Source: Ignavibacteriales bacterium
GTDB taxonomy: Bacteria > Bacteroidota > Ignavibacteria > Ignavibacteriales > Melioribacteraceae
Assembly: GCA_016929735.1 (NCBI GenBank)
Contig: JAFGID010000203.1
Span: 1-6,567, forward strand
Direction: 5' to 3'
DNA: 6,567 nucleotides
The translations under genes were made by a program, and so were the position numbers. The notes beneath the pieces were generated by a model that made no database searches, had not been told where the DNA came from, and saw only the letters and a list, made by a program, of their open reading frames with translations. Of this stretch, positions 1-5,270 are shown piece after piece (positions within the stretch are counted from its first letter, which is position 1; every line of letters starts with the position of its first letter).

Positions 1-129
1 TCAAATTTTCAACATTGTGCCCAGATAAATTTGCCGTTGCACTGATCTGAAAAATTCTACATTCTCTCTGTCAACAGATTTTCTTGTCTTTTTGGGATTT
101 GATATTTTGAATTTATCCGCCAGTTGTCG

Positions 130-171
130 GACAGGTTCCCAGGGGAATGAAGCTCGATATTTTTCCTTGTT
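130..171. repeat. Intergenic repeat R1, copy 1
   Basis: This 42-base segment matches 1444-1485 at 37 of 42 positions by eye; the differences are at 138, 154, 158, 162 and 168. It contains the near-palindrome TTCCCAGGGGAA at 136-147. It follows an AT-rich tract ending GAATTTATCC, as the R2 repeat does. Downstream, CTTGTT and CTGTTAAG (188-195) recur with similar spacing in R2, so R1 and R2 may be distant members of one family. No function is recognised. Confidence 0.75.
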
Positions 172-207
172 CCGAGACTGAGTTTTTCTGTTAAGGGAGT
201 AAGATTA

Positions 208-307
208 AGGAGGTTGGATAATATAAATGAACCGTTCTAATTTTATTATCTATAGTTTTACTAGACAATAGGGATTGATATGTCAAAATTATTTTATCCA
301 ACCTCCT
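208..307. repeat. Palindrome-ended element H1 (MITE-like or structured RNA)
   Basis: This 100-bp element has perfect 14-bp inverted arms: AGGAGGTTGGATAA at 208-221 and its reverse complement at 294-307. After one mismatch the stem continues for four more A:T pairs (223-226 with 289-292). A diverged copy lies at 2464-2564. Homology is clear over the right half and the left arm and fades in the loop. No target-site duplication is visible, and AAATA after the right arm is conserved in both copies. It could be a MITE relic, a structured transcript or a protein-binding repeat. Confidence 0.75.
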
Positions 308-375
308 AAATAACTTTACCATTTGTATTTTGACGACAATAATAAATAAAGACTTATAAAACTATACTGTGTAAT

Positions 376-504
376 TTATTTTAACCCACATTCAAAAAAT
401 GGTGGCGTTTCAGATTGGATTAAGATGAGATAGTCAATGAGCGATTGTTCAGATAAGACAGTCCAATATGATGAAACAAAGGACTCTGGCTGTGGCTCTG
501 TCAT
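376..504 (-). CDS. Possible 42-residue protein downstream of the first VapC
   Basis: A minus-strand frame runs from ATG at 504 to TAA at 376, starting 17 nt after the VapC stop. The translation begins MTEPQPESFVSSYW and ends PPFFECGLK. It has an acidic N-terminal half and a hydrophobic middle (residues 22-29) too short to be a membrane span. Codon use resembles the toxin gene more than random AT-rich DNA, and nothing longer overlaps it. The ribosome site is weak. If real, it would be the third gene of the toxin-antitoxin transcript. It could also be the remnant of a longer gene. I do not recognise the family. Confidence 0.35.
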   Translation of the reverse strand: MTEPQPESFVSSYWTVLSEQSLIDYLILIQSETPPFFECGLK

Positions 505-521
505 GAAATGTTTAATACTTT

Positions 522-941
522 TCAACCCATCTTTTTCAATAGTATAACAAAACCCATTTGTTCAAAGTTGTGATCATTGGTAAAGGCATCTGTTATGCCC
601 AGTTGTTGCATGATGACAAAAGAGGTGCAATCAGTAAAAGAGAATGTTTTGTCAGCGTAACGTTTAAAGATTTGCCAGGCTTTTTCTTCAATACTTTCAG
701 TGACATGAATTACTTCCACAGATGGCGTATGACGTATCATCTCACCAAAGTCAACTGCCGCCACATGTCCCACTCTGGTAAGAAGTAGCGTGTAAGTTTC
801 GTCGAGGACAAAATTGCTGGTGATGAATTTCTTGTGTTGAGAAATTAATTGGTTCTTCTTTGCTAAAGCTCGTTGATGAAATTGATCTTTTTTATTGCTG
901 AGAGCTGTCCAACCCTGGGTATCAGCGAAAGTAAATTTCAT
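522..941 (-). CDS. vapC: VapC-type PIN-domain ribonuclease toxin
   Basis: This is a 139-residue single PIN domain, the usual VapC size. Such toxins are metal-dependent RNases that cleave tRNA or rRNA and so stop translation until bound by their antitoxin. The expected acidic residues are present: D7 in the first strand (FADTQGW), E48 (NFVLDET), D104 (FSFTDCTSF) and D123 (AFTNDHNFEQMGF), with D118 nearby. The central phrase SFTDCTSF and the late DHNFEQMGF are typical of this PIN subgroup. The ATG at 941 is supported by GGAG at 952-955, inside the end of the antitoxin gene, ten bases upstream. It lies 5 nt after the antitoxin stop, so the two should be co-translated. The open frame looks intact. 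The RNA target cannot be predicted from sequence. Confidence 0.93.
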   Translation of the reverse strand: MKFTFADTQGWTALSNKKDQFHQRALAKKNQLISQHKKFITSNFVLDETYTLLLTRVGHVAAVDFGEMIRHTPSVEVIHVTESIEEKAWQIFKRYADKTFSFTDCTSFVIMQQLGITDAFTNDHNFEQMGFVILLKKMG

Positions 942-946
942 TCGGC

Positions 947-1180
947 TTATTCTCCATATAGATATTTATCGGCATTTATTGATAAATCGGCAGGAGCATC
1001 GGATTCAAATCCCTCAAAATCATACAACGGATCCTGGGTAGGGTCATAACTTTCGTCAGTTTCTGGGAATTGCAGAATCCATTCAAAGATCAGCCTTTCA
1101 ATAGCTTTCCCTACACGACTGGATTCTTTTTCTAATCGCCGATAATATAAATCAGGTAATTCTAAAGTAAGCTGAGCCAT
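947..1180 (-). CDS. Antitoxin of the first VapC pair
   Basis: This 77-residue acidic protein lies directly upstream of the PIN toxin and should be its antitoxin. Residues 3-36 (starting LTLELPDLYYRRLEKES) have the strand-helix-helix pattern of a ribbon-helix-helix-like DNA-binding part, which would dimerise and repress the operon. Residues 40-77 are acidic and aromatic (DPTQDPLYDFEGF, then DKYLYGE at the end). Such a tail would wrap around the toxin and cover its active site. The DPTQDP and DKYLYG phrases resemble antitoxins I associate with cyanobacterial and related loci. That resemblance is remembered, not searched. The ATG at 1180 has AGGA at 1188-1191 with 7-nt spacing. A strong promoter lies about 75 nt upstream. 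Confidence 0.85.
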   Translation of the reverse strand: MAQLTLELPDLYYRRLEKESSRVGKAIERLIFEWILQFPETDESYDPTQDPLYDFEGFESDAPADLSINADKYLYGE

Positions 1181-1254
1181 TTTTTATTCCTCATGTTATA
1201 ACCGCTGAATCTAATAAAAAAGGTTGCGTGGAATTCAATTGTATTTGCAAAATA

Positions 1255-1283
1255 AATATACCATATTTTCAAGCAAATGTCAA
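1255..1283 (-). promoter_or_regulatory. Sigma-70-type promoter of the first toxin-antitoxin operon
   Basis: On the minus strand there is a perfect -35 TTGACA (1283-1278), a 17-nt spacer and -10 TATATT (1260-1255). TG before the -10 makes it an extended -10 (TGGTATATT). The expected transcript start is near 1248, giving a leader of about 70 nt before the antitoxin ATG at 1180. A 6-bp inverted pair, ATTTGC at 1243-1248 and GCAAAT at 1273-1278, is centred on the -10 and could be an operator arm. Confidence 0.7.
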
Positions 1284-1284
1284 T

Positions 1285-1296
1285 AACAAATTTGTT
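1285..1296. promoter_or_regulatory. Candidate operator palindrome
   Basis: The perfect 12-bp palindrome AACAAATTTGTT starts one base upstream of the -35 of the first toxin-antitoxin promoter. Antitoxins of this class usually repress their own promoter by binding a short palindrome, so the position fits. In AT-rich DNA a chance palindrome is possible. Confidence 0.4.
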
Positions 1297-1396
1297 GAAT
1301 ACAAACAAATATATTTACTGGTTTCCTAGTCTAAAATATCCTACATTTTTTCAATTTACAGATTTTATTAATCTTATATGTTTGAGATTTTAAGCA

Positions 1397-1441
1397 TTGA
1401 AATTTATTTGGAATTTAGATTTTGGAGCTTAGAATTTACGG
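1397..1441. repeat. Degenerate AT-rich tract, copy 1
   Basis: This 45-base run of imperfect GGAATTTAGA-like units aligns without gaps to 2283-2327 at roughly three quarters of positions. A shorter relative lies at 95-118. In all three places an R repeat follows within about 2-13 bases. It looks like a decayed simple repeat attached to the R family. No coding role is seen. Confidence 0.5.
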
Positions 1442-1443
1442 TT

Positions 1444-1485
1444 GACAGGTTGCCAGGGGAATGAAGCCCGAGATTATTCCTAGTT
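1444..1485. repeat. Intergenic repeat R1, copy 2
   Basis: This matches 130-171 at 37 of 42 positions. It starts 12 bases past the stop of the second VapC, so it is probably in that transcript's 3' end. The short palindrome of copy 1 is weakened here (TTGCCAGGGGAA), which argues against a conserved hairpin at that spot. No palindrome-ended element accompanies this copy. Confidence 0.75.
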
Positions 1486-1496
1486 AAGAATTAAGT

Positions 1497-1931
1497 TTAA
1501 TAGAACCTGCTCATTTCTTCTAAAGCAGCCGCAGCGTTTAAAACACGAAATGGCAAATCGGGAATTTCTTTCAGGAAGTGACGATTCTCCGAAATCAAAG
1601 CATGTACACCCTGTTCCTCAATATGTGCGGCAACGACAGCATCGCCTAATTTACAGCCTAGGCGTTGAAACCTTTCGATTAATTTAAAAGGTATTATTTT
1701 CCAGTCTATTCTGATGAGATCGGAATATTGATTGAACAGTCCAAAAAGCTCAGATACTTCATCTGGTCTGAGATTATTTTTGAGTTCACGAATGATTTGA
1801 CGAGGTACATAGACATAAAGCTCGCCAATTCTCTCAAGCAATTCAACACAAGCGGGGAAAGTTGGGTCTTCACGAATGCCGAAAATATAGATATTGGTAT
1901 CGAATGATATCCATTTATCGAAGATAGTCAT
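1497..1931 (-). CDS. vapC: PIN-domain ribonuclease toxin, VapC-like (second pair)
   Basis: This is a 144-residue PIN-domain protein from a different subgroup than the first toxin. Acidic residues are D11 (WISFDTNIYIFG), E49 (RQIIRELKNN) and D97 (CKLGDAVVAAH). The usual fourth aspartate is replaced by E115 in ALISENRHFL, a form common in this subgroup. The likely role is a metal-dependent RNase toxin inhibited by the upstream gene product. I chose ATG 1931 because GGGAGGA (1943-1949) sits 11 nt upstream and the protein then begins just before the first PIN strand. A start at 1979 would add 16 residues that merely overlap the antitoxin. The gene overlaps the antitoxin end by 17 nt, suggesting translational coupling. 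The RNA target is unknown. Confidence 0.9.
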   Translation of the reverse strand: MTIFDKWISFDTNIYIFGIREDPTFPACVELLERIGELYVYVPRQIIRELKNNLRPDEVSELFGLFNQYSDLIRIDWKIIPFKLIERFQRLGCKLGDAVVAAHIEEQGVHALISENRHFLKEIPDLPFRVLNAAAALEEMSRFY

Positions 1932-2160
1932 CGGCAGCGACTTCCTCCCTGGTTCGAGCCAATTCAGCAAAAATCTCATCTATCGACTGCTTCATCTTGC
2001 CTTCTGCGGTCAGCCGTTTCTGAATTTTTTTTGATAGTGCTTTTAAACCACGGCGATAATTCAAGTCAACCAGCTTTTGAAGTAGATTCTCCTGTCGGCT
2101 TGTTTCCCAACTGGCGATTTCTTGAGCGACTTCATCAACACGGGAGTCAACAGTTTCCAT
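1915..2160 (-). CDS. Antitoxin of the second PIN-toxin pair
   Basis: This 81-residue, mostly helical, charged protein lies directly upstream of and overlaps the second PIN toxin. Residues 8-55 form amphipathic helices rich in Lys, Arg and Glu (KLVDLNYRRGLKALSKKIQKR). Residues 58-81 (QSIDEIFAELARTREEVAADDY) resemble the acidic toxin-binding helix of antitoxins whose partners are PIN proteins. No ribbon-helix-helix or AbrB motif is evident, so DNA binding is less certain than for the first antitoxin. The ATG at 2160 is well supported by AGAGGTGA just upstream (2164-2171). A good promoter lies at 2196-2224. The antitoxin role rests mainly on position, size and the C-terminal pattern. Confidence 0.8.
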   Translation of the reverse strand: METVDSRVDEVAQEIASWETSRQENLLQKLVDLNYRRGLKALSKKIQKRLTAEGKMKQSIDEIFAELARTREEVAADDYLR

Positions 2161-2195
2161 AGCTCACCTCTTTGTTTAATAATTTTTTCAGATTT

Positions 2196-2224
2196 AATTT
2201 ACAACATTTCACACCAATTGTCAA
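2196..2224 (-). promoter_or_regulatory. Sigma-70-type promoter of the second toxin-antitoxin operon
   Basis: On the minus strand, TTGACA (2224-2219), 17 nt, then TAAATT (2201-2196). A transcript start near 2189 would leave a leader of about 30 nt before the antitoxin ATG at 2160. The -35 is perfect and the -10 matches four of six positions. Confidence 0.6.
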
Positions 2225-2282
2225 TAAAAAATTTTAATCCCTGTTTTTTTCGATGAGGCATTCTATATTTATGATTTGAAAA

Positions 2283-2327
2283 TTAGAATTTATTTGATTT
2301 TTGGATTTTCGGATTTGGAATTTATCC
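2283..2327. repeat. Degenerate AT-rich tract, copy 2
   Basis: This aligns without gaps to 1397-1441 and ends GAATTTATCC, as does the shorter tract ending at 118. R2 copy 1 starts 13 bases later. Confidence 0.5.
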
Positions 2328-2340
2328 TATGCACCCCAGG

Positions 2341-2419
2341 CTTAATCGAGACGATTCTGGTAACGTGAAGGGACTCACGCTTGTTAAGGACGGGACATTA
2401 AACCTGTTAAGTAATACAA
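2341..2419. repeat. Direct repeat R2, copy 1 (79 bp, two hairpins)
   Basis: This is repeated at 2742-2820 with five differences in 79 bases (at 2350, 2391, 2393, 2396 and 2416). Two small hairpins are visible: AATCG/CGATT at 2344-2348 and 2352-2356, and CGTGA/TCACG at 2364-2368 and 2375-2379 with loop AGGGAC. All five differences lie outside these stems. The end (2398-2413) is the 16-mer that recurs inverted at 2593-2608. Function is unknown; a structured RNA or recombination site is possible. Confidence 0.85.
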
Positions 2420-2463
2420 AATAGCTTCTCCACGTTCCTTAACTAATTGAAATTATGAAGTTC

Positions 2464-2564
2464 AGGAGGTGGGATAATACAAGCTACCCAACTAAATCTC
2501 ATAAGTCTTTATTTATCAAGATTATTTTTTGGTAAAATGTCCATGTTAATCTATCCCACCTCCT
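2464..2564. repeat. Palindrome-ended element H2
   Basis: This 101-bp relative of 208-307 has perfect 13-bp arms, AGGAGGTGGGATA at 2464-2476 and its complement at 2552-2564. Relative to H1 one pair has changed on both sides (T215-A300 becomes G2471-C2557), so pairing is kept. The right 31 bases match H1 at about 23 positions; the loop is much more diverged. H2 is nested between inverted 16-mers at 2398-2413 and 2593-2608. Confidence 0.75.
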
Positions 2565-2592
2565 AAATATCTAATAAAAAATTATGAGCTAA

Positions 2593-2608
2593 TACTTAAC
2601 AGGTTTAA
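2593..2608. repeat. Inverted copy of the R2 terminal 16-mer
   Basis: TACTTAACAGGTTTAA is the exact reverse complement of 2398-2413 and also of 2799-2814 in R2 copy 2. With 2398-2413 it forms an outer stem around H2. Confidence 0.8.
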
Positions 2609-2682
2609 ATAAATTTACTATTTCTAAATTTGCAATAATTGCAAGTAAAGACAATCTGACAAACAATTGGGTAATCCTCCTC

Positions 2683-2726
2683 GGCGGATCTTTATTATAT
2701 AGTAGAGATCCGACAAGGGCGGATCT
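2683..2726. repeat. Three-part alternative hairpin cluster
   Basis: GGCGGATCT occurs at 2683-2691 and 2718-2726, and AGATCCG lies between at 2706-2712. The middle segment can pair perfectly over 7 bp with either flank, giving mutually exclusive hairpins with loops of 14 nt (left) or 7 nt (right). The arrangement resembles a REP-type palindrome cluster, or formally a switch, but no regulated gene is obvious. Confidence 0.65.
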
Positions 2727-2741
2727 ATTTTAGCTCTGGTT

Positions 2742-2820
2742 CTTAATCGAAACGATTCTGGTAACGTGAAGGGACTCACGCTTGTTAAGGAAGTGAGATT
2801 AAACCTGTTAAGTAATGCAA
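2742..2820. repeat. Direct repeat R2, copy 2
   Basis: This matches 2341-2419 at 74 of 79 positions, offset by 401 bases, with both hairpin stems intact (2745-2757 and 2765-2780). Similarity continues weakly to AGCTT just beyond the end. It lies about 65 bases past the stop of the secreted-protein gene. No H element follows it. Confidence 0.85.
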
Positions 2821-2884
2821 GAGCTTTCTTTCTTTAATACTTGAATTCATAACAGTGTTTACTCATTATACGATAATATTTAAT

Positions 2885-3409
2885 TCACTTTGAATTTCTA
2901 ATAAAATAAGTTTCCAATTGTGAATTTATTTCTTTAATCTTTTTTATTGAAAGCCTAATATTTTTCTTTAAATCATTACCCGTTACTATTATTAAATTTT
3001 TATTAGTATAAGATAATACTATATTAATATTATCTACAATATTATTAATATCCTTATCAATAGATTCTGAAGCCTCCTTCATTATTAAATAAACTTTTGC
3101 TTTATTCTCAACACCACTTATATCGTTTATAAGTTTGTATAAAATTGTGTGATAATTTAAATGAGTACAAAAATTTATTGCACCAGAATATAAGTTTAGC
3201 GCTATAATCTTATCAGATGAATTAATAAAATTAGATTTAGTTTTACTAATATCAGCTAAATCAGTGCTGGAAGAAGCTATTGCTTCAAACCTTTCAAATA
3301 AAAACTCAATATCCGTGTCCAACACCTGAGCATTAAGAACGCCATGAATTATAATCATAAATAAAATTATATATGCCTTGATTCTTTTTTTAAATAATAA
3401 GTATTCCAT
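2885..3409 (-). CDS. Small predicted secreted protein, family not recognised
   Basis: The product is 174 residues. It has a clear Sec signal peptide: Lys/Arg-rich start (KKRIK), hydrophobic core at residues 12-24 and a likely cleavage after A27 (VLNA, then Q). There is no lipobox cysteine, so it is probably periplasmic or secreted. The mature part is helical, rich in Ile, Asn and Lys, with one cysteine (C81), and ends in a charged helix (KKNIRLSIKKIKEINSQLE). I chose ATG 3409 over ATG 3421 because AGGA at 3415-3418 sits 5 nt before it, while 3421 has no ribosome site. Third positions are almost all A or T, more extreme than the toxin genes, suggesting separate acquisition. The upstream motif at 3468-3494 is shared with the nuclease gene. 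No function can be assigned. Confidence 0.75.
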   Translation of the reverse strand: MEYLLFKKRIKAYIILFMIIIHGVLNAQVLDTDIEFLFERFEAIASSSTDLADISKTKSNFINSSDKIIALNLYSGAINFCTHLNYHTILYKLINDISGVENKAKVYLIMKEASESIDKDINNIVDNINIVLSYTNKNLIIVTGNDLKKNIRLSIKKIKEINSQLETYFIRNSK

Positions 3410-3467
3410 TTTATTCCTCATAAATTAATTACAATTAAATAGTTAAAAAACGTTTATGAATAAGAAT

Positions 3468-3494
3468 ATTAACTGCCTAAACTTTCGCTAAAGT
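3468..3494 (-). repeat. Shared upstream motif, copy before the secreted-protein gene
   Basis: On the minus strand, TTTAGC then, about ten bases on, GGCAGTTAAT. The same pair occurs before the nuclease gene at 5271-5292. The motif ends 58 nt before ATG 3409. In this copy it overlaps a perfect 6-bp hairpin, AACTTT/AAAGTT at 3480-3485 and 3490-3495 with loop CGCT. It may be a promoter-region or operator element, or a mobile repeat. Confidence 0.5.
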
Positions 3495-3547
3495 TGCCCG
3501 AGGATTTCGGAGCACAGTAGTTCGGAGTTAAAATTACAACTGATTCG

Positions 3548-3579
3548 GTACTCTGAAAACTATATTTCAAACAGAGCAC
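3548..3579. other. Stem-loop between the secreted-protein and nuclease genes
   Basis: CTCTG (3551-3555) pairs with CAGAG (3572-3576). Two more pairs follow beyond one mismatch, and the loop is 16 nt. It lies 56 bases past the nuclease stop. There is no T-run, so it is a weak candidate for a transcript-end structure. Confidence 0.3.
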
Positions 3580-3634
3580 TTTGTATCAACCAACCTAAGC
3601 CACATGTTAAAGTTTTATTCTACAATATAAAAAA

Positions 3635-5221
3635 TCATTGAGCCTTTTTATTAGCTTCTTCAAATTCATTTTCTATTTTTTTTTCTAACAATTCATTTCT
3701 TTTTATTTCAATACCTAAATTGCGTAAAAAGCTATCCCATTCCATGTGTAAATATTCTGGACTACTTATTTTTCTTTTAAGTAAAGATAAAAAAGTCTGG
3801 CTGGAGTTACATAAACTGATTACTTGTTCAAATTCTCGAATTGTCAAAACTTGCCATTTATTCACAAATTTAATATTGTTATTTTCTAATTCATCATCAA
3901 TGATTTTTCTTATGAAAAAAGAATTTAAAAGATATGTATCATCAAAAGTTACAATAACAGGAAAAAACATTTTGATATTTTTGAATCTCTCTAATCCATC
4001 TGTTTTGTTCTCGATATGTTTTATAATATTATGACATTGTTTTAAACCATAAATAATACTATTATTAAGTTTCTCTTTTAAAACATCAGGGTCAACTACA
4101 AATCTTGCATCTTGAGGTAAAATATTTTTTTTAACTTCAATCAAAATAAGATTATTTTCATATAATAACGACCAATCAGTAAAATCCCGTTGCTCTTTTT
4201 TCGTACCGAATTTAAATTCAGGAAGTATTTCAGAGCCATCTTTAATATATTCCAATTGTTTTCCTACATAAGCTTGAAATATCTTTCCAAATGACGAGCT
4301 AAAAGGATTAGTTCTGAAATCAGTACCAATCTGGAAATATTTTAATAGATCAAAATAAATTGGAAGATACATTCGTCGAATAAAATGGTGTGGAGAAATT
4401 ATTAAAAATTCATTGTTTCGAAAAATTATGGGATGGCTATCAAAGGGAGAATATCCATAAAATTGATTTGAATTTCCTTGAAATGATAATGCTGGATTTT
4501 TAGCTCTTTCTTTAAATGTATAATAATTCAATGAAATTTTATTTAAATAATGAGTGACTTCATCATATTTAATAAAAAGAGGCGCTTCGTCTAATCCCAT
4601 GAAATTTTGGTTTGATAGCCATGCGCCATTATATTTCATCATTAGATTCAGTGTAAGTACCCAAAATCTATGTAAAGAAATCCCATAAATTTCATGAAAT
4701 GCTTTTGATAAATCAATATCATAATTTGTATGTTCAGGGATGTCTCTAAATAAAAATAAACTCCGACTTAAAATGTTATTTGGATCTTCTTGAAAAGGAA
4801 ACTGTTGATTCTTTAATTGGAATAAATATGCATCTATAGCAAACTTCGGATTTTTAAGTAAATGTGATGGAATCCAATCTTTTATTTCATTAACCAAATA
4901 CACCATTTCATCTACTTCTGGAAGAGCTTTTTTTATAGACTTATTTGACTCTCCAACATAATCATTACTATTTAATATTGCATATTTGGCAAGTGCAGGA
5001 AGATAGATATAATACAATAGTCCCTTTTGATATTTTTTTTCTGATGTAGGATTGAGTAAATTAAAAGAATTATTTCCAGGCCAATTGAAACTTGCAAGTA
5101 AATAGAGAAATTCATTAAGGGGAAATTTACGTACATTAGTACGTAATCTTTCTAAGAGACGTCTAACTTCTTTGTCTCGTTCTCTACTAATATTCCTTAT
5201 TTTTTCATCGATATCGTGCAT
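3635..5221 (-). CDS. Stand-alone PD-(D/E)XK-type nuclease, candidate defence gene
   Basis: The product is 528 residues, cytoplasmic, with no signal peptide or membrane span. The nuclease core lies at about residues 309-425: a helix (FGKIFQAYVGKQLEYI, 311-326), then D349 in DFTDW, then a hydrophobic strand leading to E362-V-K364 in LILIEVKKN. This is the D...ExK metal site of the restriction-endonuclease fold. A following helix has Q395 (YGLKQCHNII), and a strand at 419-426 (FFPVIVTF) closes the core. Residues 260-300 (SPFDSHPIIFRNNEFLIISP, then HHFIRRMYLPIYF) form a domain often seen just before such cores. Residues 1-255 are helical and not recognised; the C-terminus is a charged helix. ATG 5221 has only a weak ribosome site. 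No methylase, helicase or ATPase partner is in the window, so restriction-modification is not supported. Anti-phage defence is an inference from fold and setting. Confidence 0.8.
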   Translation of the reverse strand: MHDIDEKIRNISRERDKEVRRLLERLRTNVRKFPLNEFLYLLASFNWPGNNSFNLLNPTSEKKYQKGLLYYIYLPALAKYAILNSNDYVGESNKSIKKALPEVDEMVYLVNEIKDWIPSHLLKNPKFAIDAYLFQLKNQQFPFQEDPNNILSRSLFLFRDIPEHTNYDIDLSKAFHEIYGISLHRFWVLTLNLMMKYNGAWLSNQNFMGLDEAPLFIKYDEVTHYLNKISLNYYTFKERAKNPALSFQGNSNQFYGYSPFDSHPIIFRNNEFLIISPHHFIRRMYLPIYFDLLKYFQIGTDFRTNPFSSSFGKIFQAYVGKQLEYIKDGSEILPEFKFGTKKEQRDFTDWSLLYENNLILIEVKKNILPQDARFVVDPDVLKEKLNNSIIYGLKQCHNIIKHIENKTDGLERFKNIKMFFPVIVTFDDTYLLNSFFIRKIIDDELENNNIKFVNKWQVLTIREFEQVISLCNSSQTFLSLLKRKISSPEYLHMEWDSFLRNLGIEIKRNELLEKKIENEFEEANKKAQ

Positions 5222-5270
5222 TTCGTCTATTCAAAAATTGAATAAAGATACTTTAATATTGCCTCTAATG

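Larger units (their letters stand above)
1..375. other. Gene-free, repeat-rich left end
   Basis: I see no gene with a start codon and ribosome binding site here. A minus-strand frame is open from 204 to a TGA at 1-3 (67 codons), but it has no ATG and no visible ribosome site. It may be the tail of a broken gene or chance. The stretch carries an AT-rich tract around 95-118, repeat R1 at 130-171 and the palindrome-ended element H1 at 208-307. The last 60 bases before the small ORF at 376 are plain AT-rich DNA. Confidence 0.5.
1181..1496. other. Intergenic region with promoter, tract and repeat
   Basis: This is the gap between the two toxin-antitoxin operons, both leftward. From right to left in the direction of transcription it holds the end of the second operon, repeat R1 copy 2 (1444-1485), an AT-rich tract (1397-1441) and featureless AT-rich sequence. 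Then come the palindrome and promoter of the first operon (1255-1296). I see no classical stem-plus-T-run terminator for the second operon, and no small ORF with a ribosome site. Confidence 0.6.
2161..2884. other. 724-base gene-free, repeat-dense region
   Basis: I find no ORF with a believable start. Left to right it contains the second operon's promoter (2196-2224), an AT tract (2283-2327), direct repeat R2 (2341-2419), element H2 (2464-2564) and an inverted 16-mer (2593-2608). These are followed by a three-part hairpin cluster (2683-2726) and R2 copy 2 (2742-2820). The last 60 bases, before the secreted-protein stop, are plain AT-rich sequence without a clear terminator. This density of repeats is unusual and may mark a recombination or integration site. 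Confidence 0.6.

Noticed and set aside
1..204. Minus-strand open frame of 67 codons
   Set aside because: It has no ATG or ribosome site and includes a repeat that occurs elsewhere with stops, so I do not call it a gene.
227..271. Mini-ORF after AGGAGG inside H1
   Set aside because: The 13-nt spacing is long, the product is 14 residues and the ATG is absent in H2; AGGAGG is better explained as a repeat arm.
558..788. Plus-strand ORF of 76 codons
   Set aside because: It lies wholly inside the well-supported VapC gene on the other strand, with no family resemblance.
1932..1979. Longer start for the second VapC
   Set aside because: The extra 16 residues only overlap the antitoxin, and ATG 1931 has a strong ribosome site and begins right before the PIN domain.
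2341..2820. R2 repeats as a CRISPR array or integron attC sites
   Set aside because: There are only two copies 401 bases apart without regular spacers, and the attC core-site pair is incomplete.
3720..4034. Plus-strand ORF of 104 codons
   Set aside because: It is antisense to the nuclease C-terminal half and has low-complexity hydrophobic composition.
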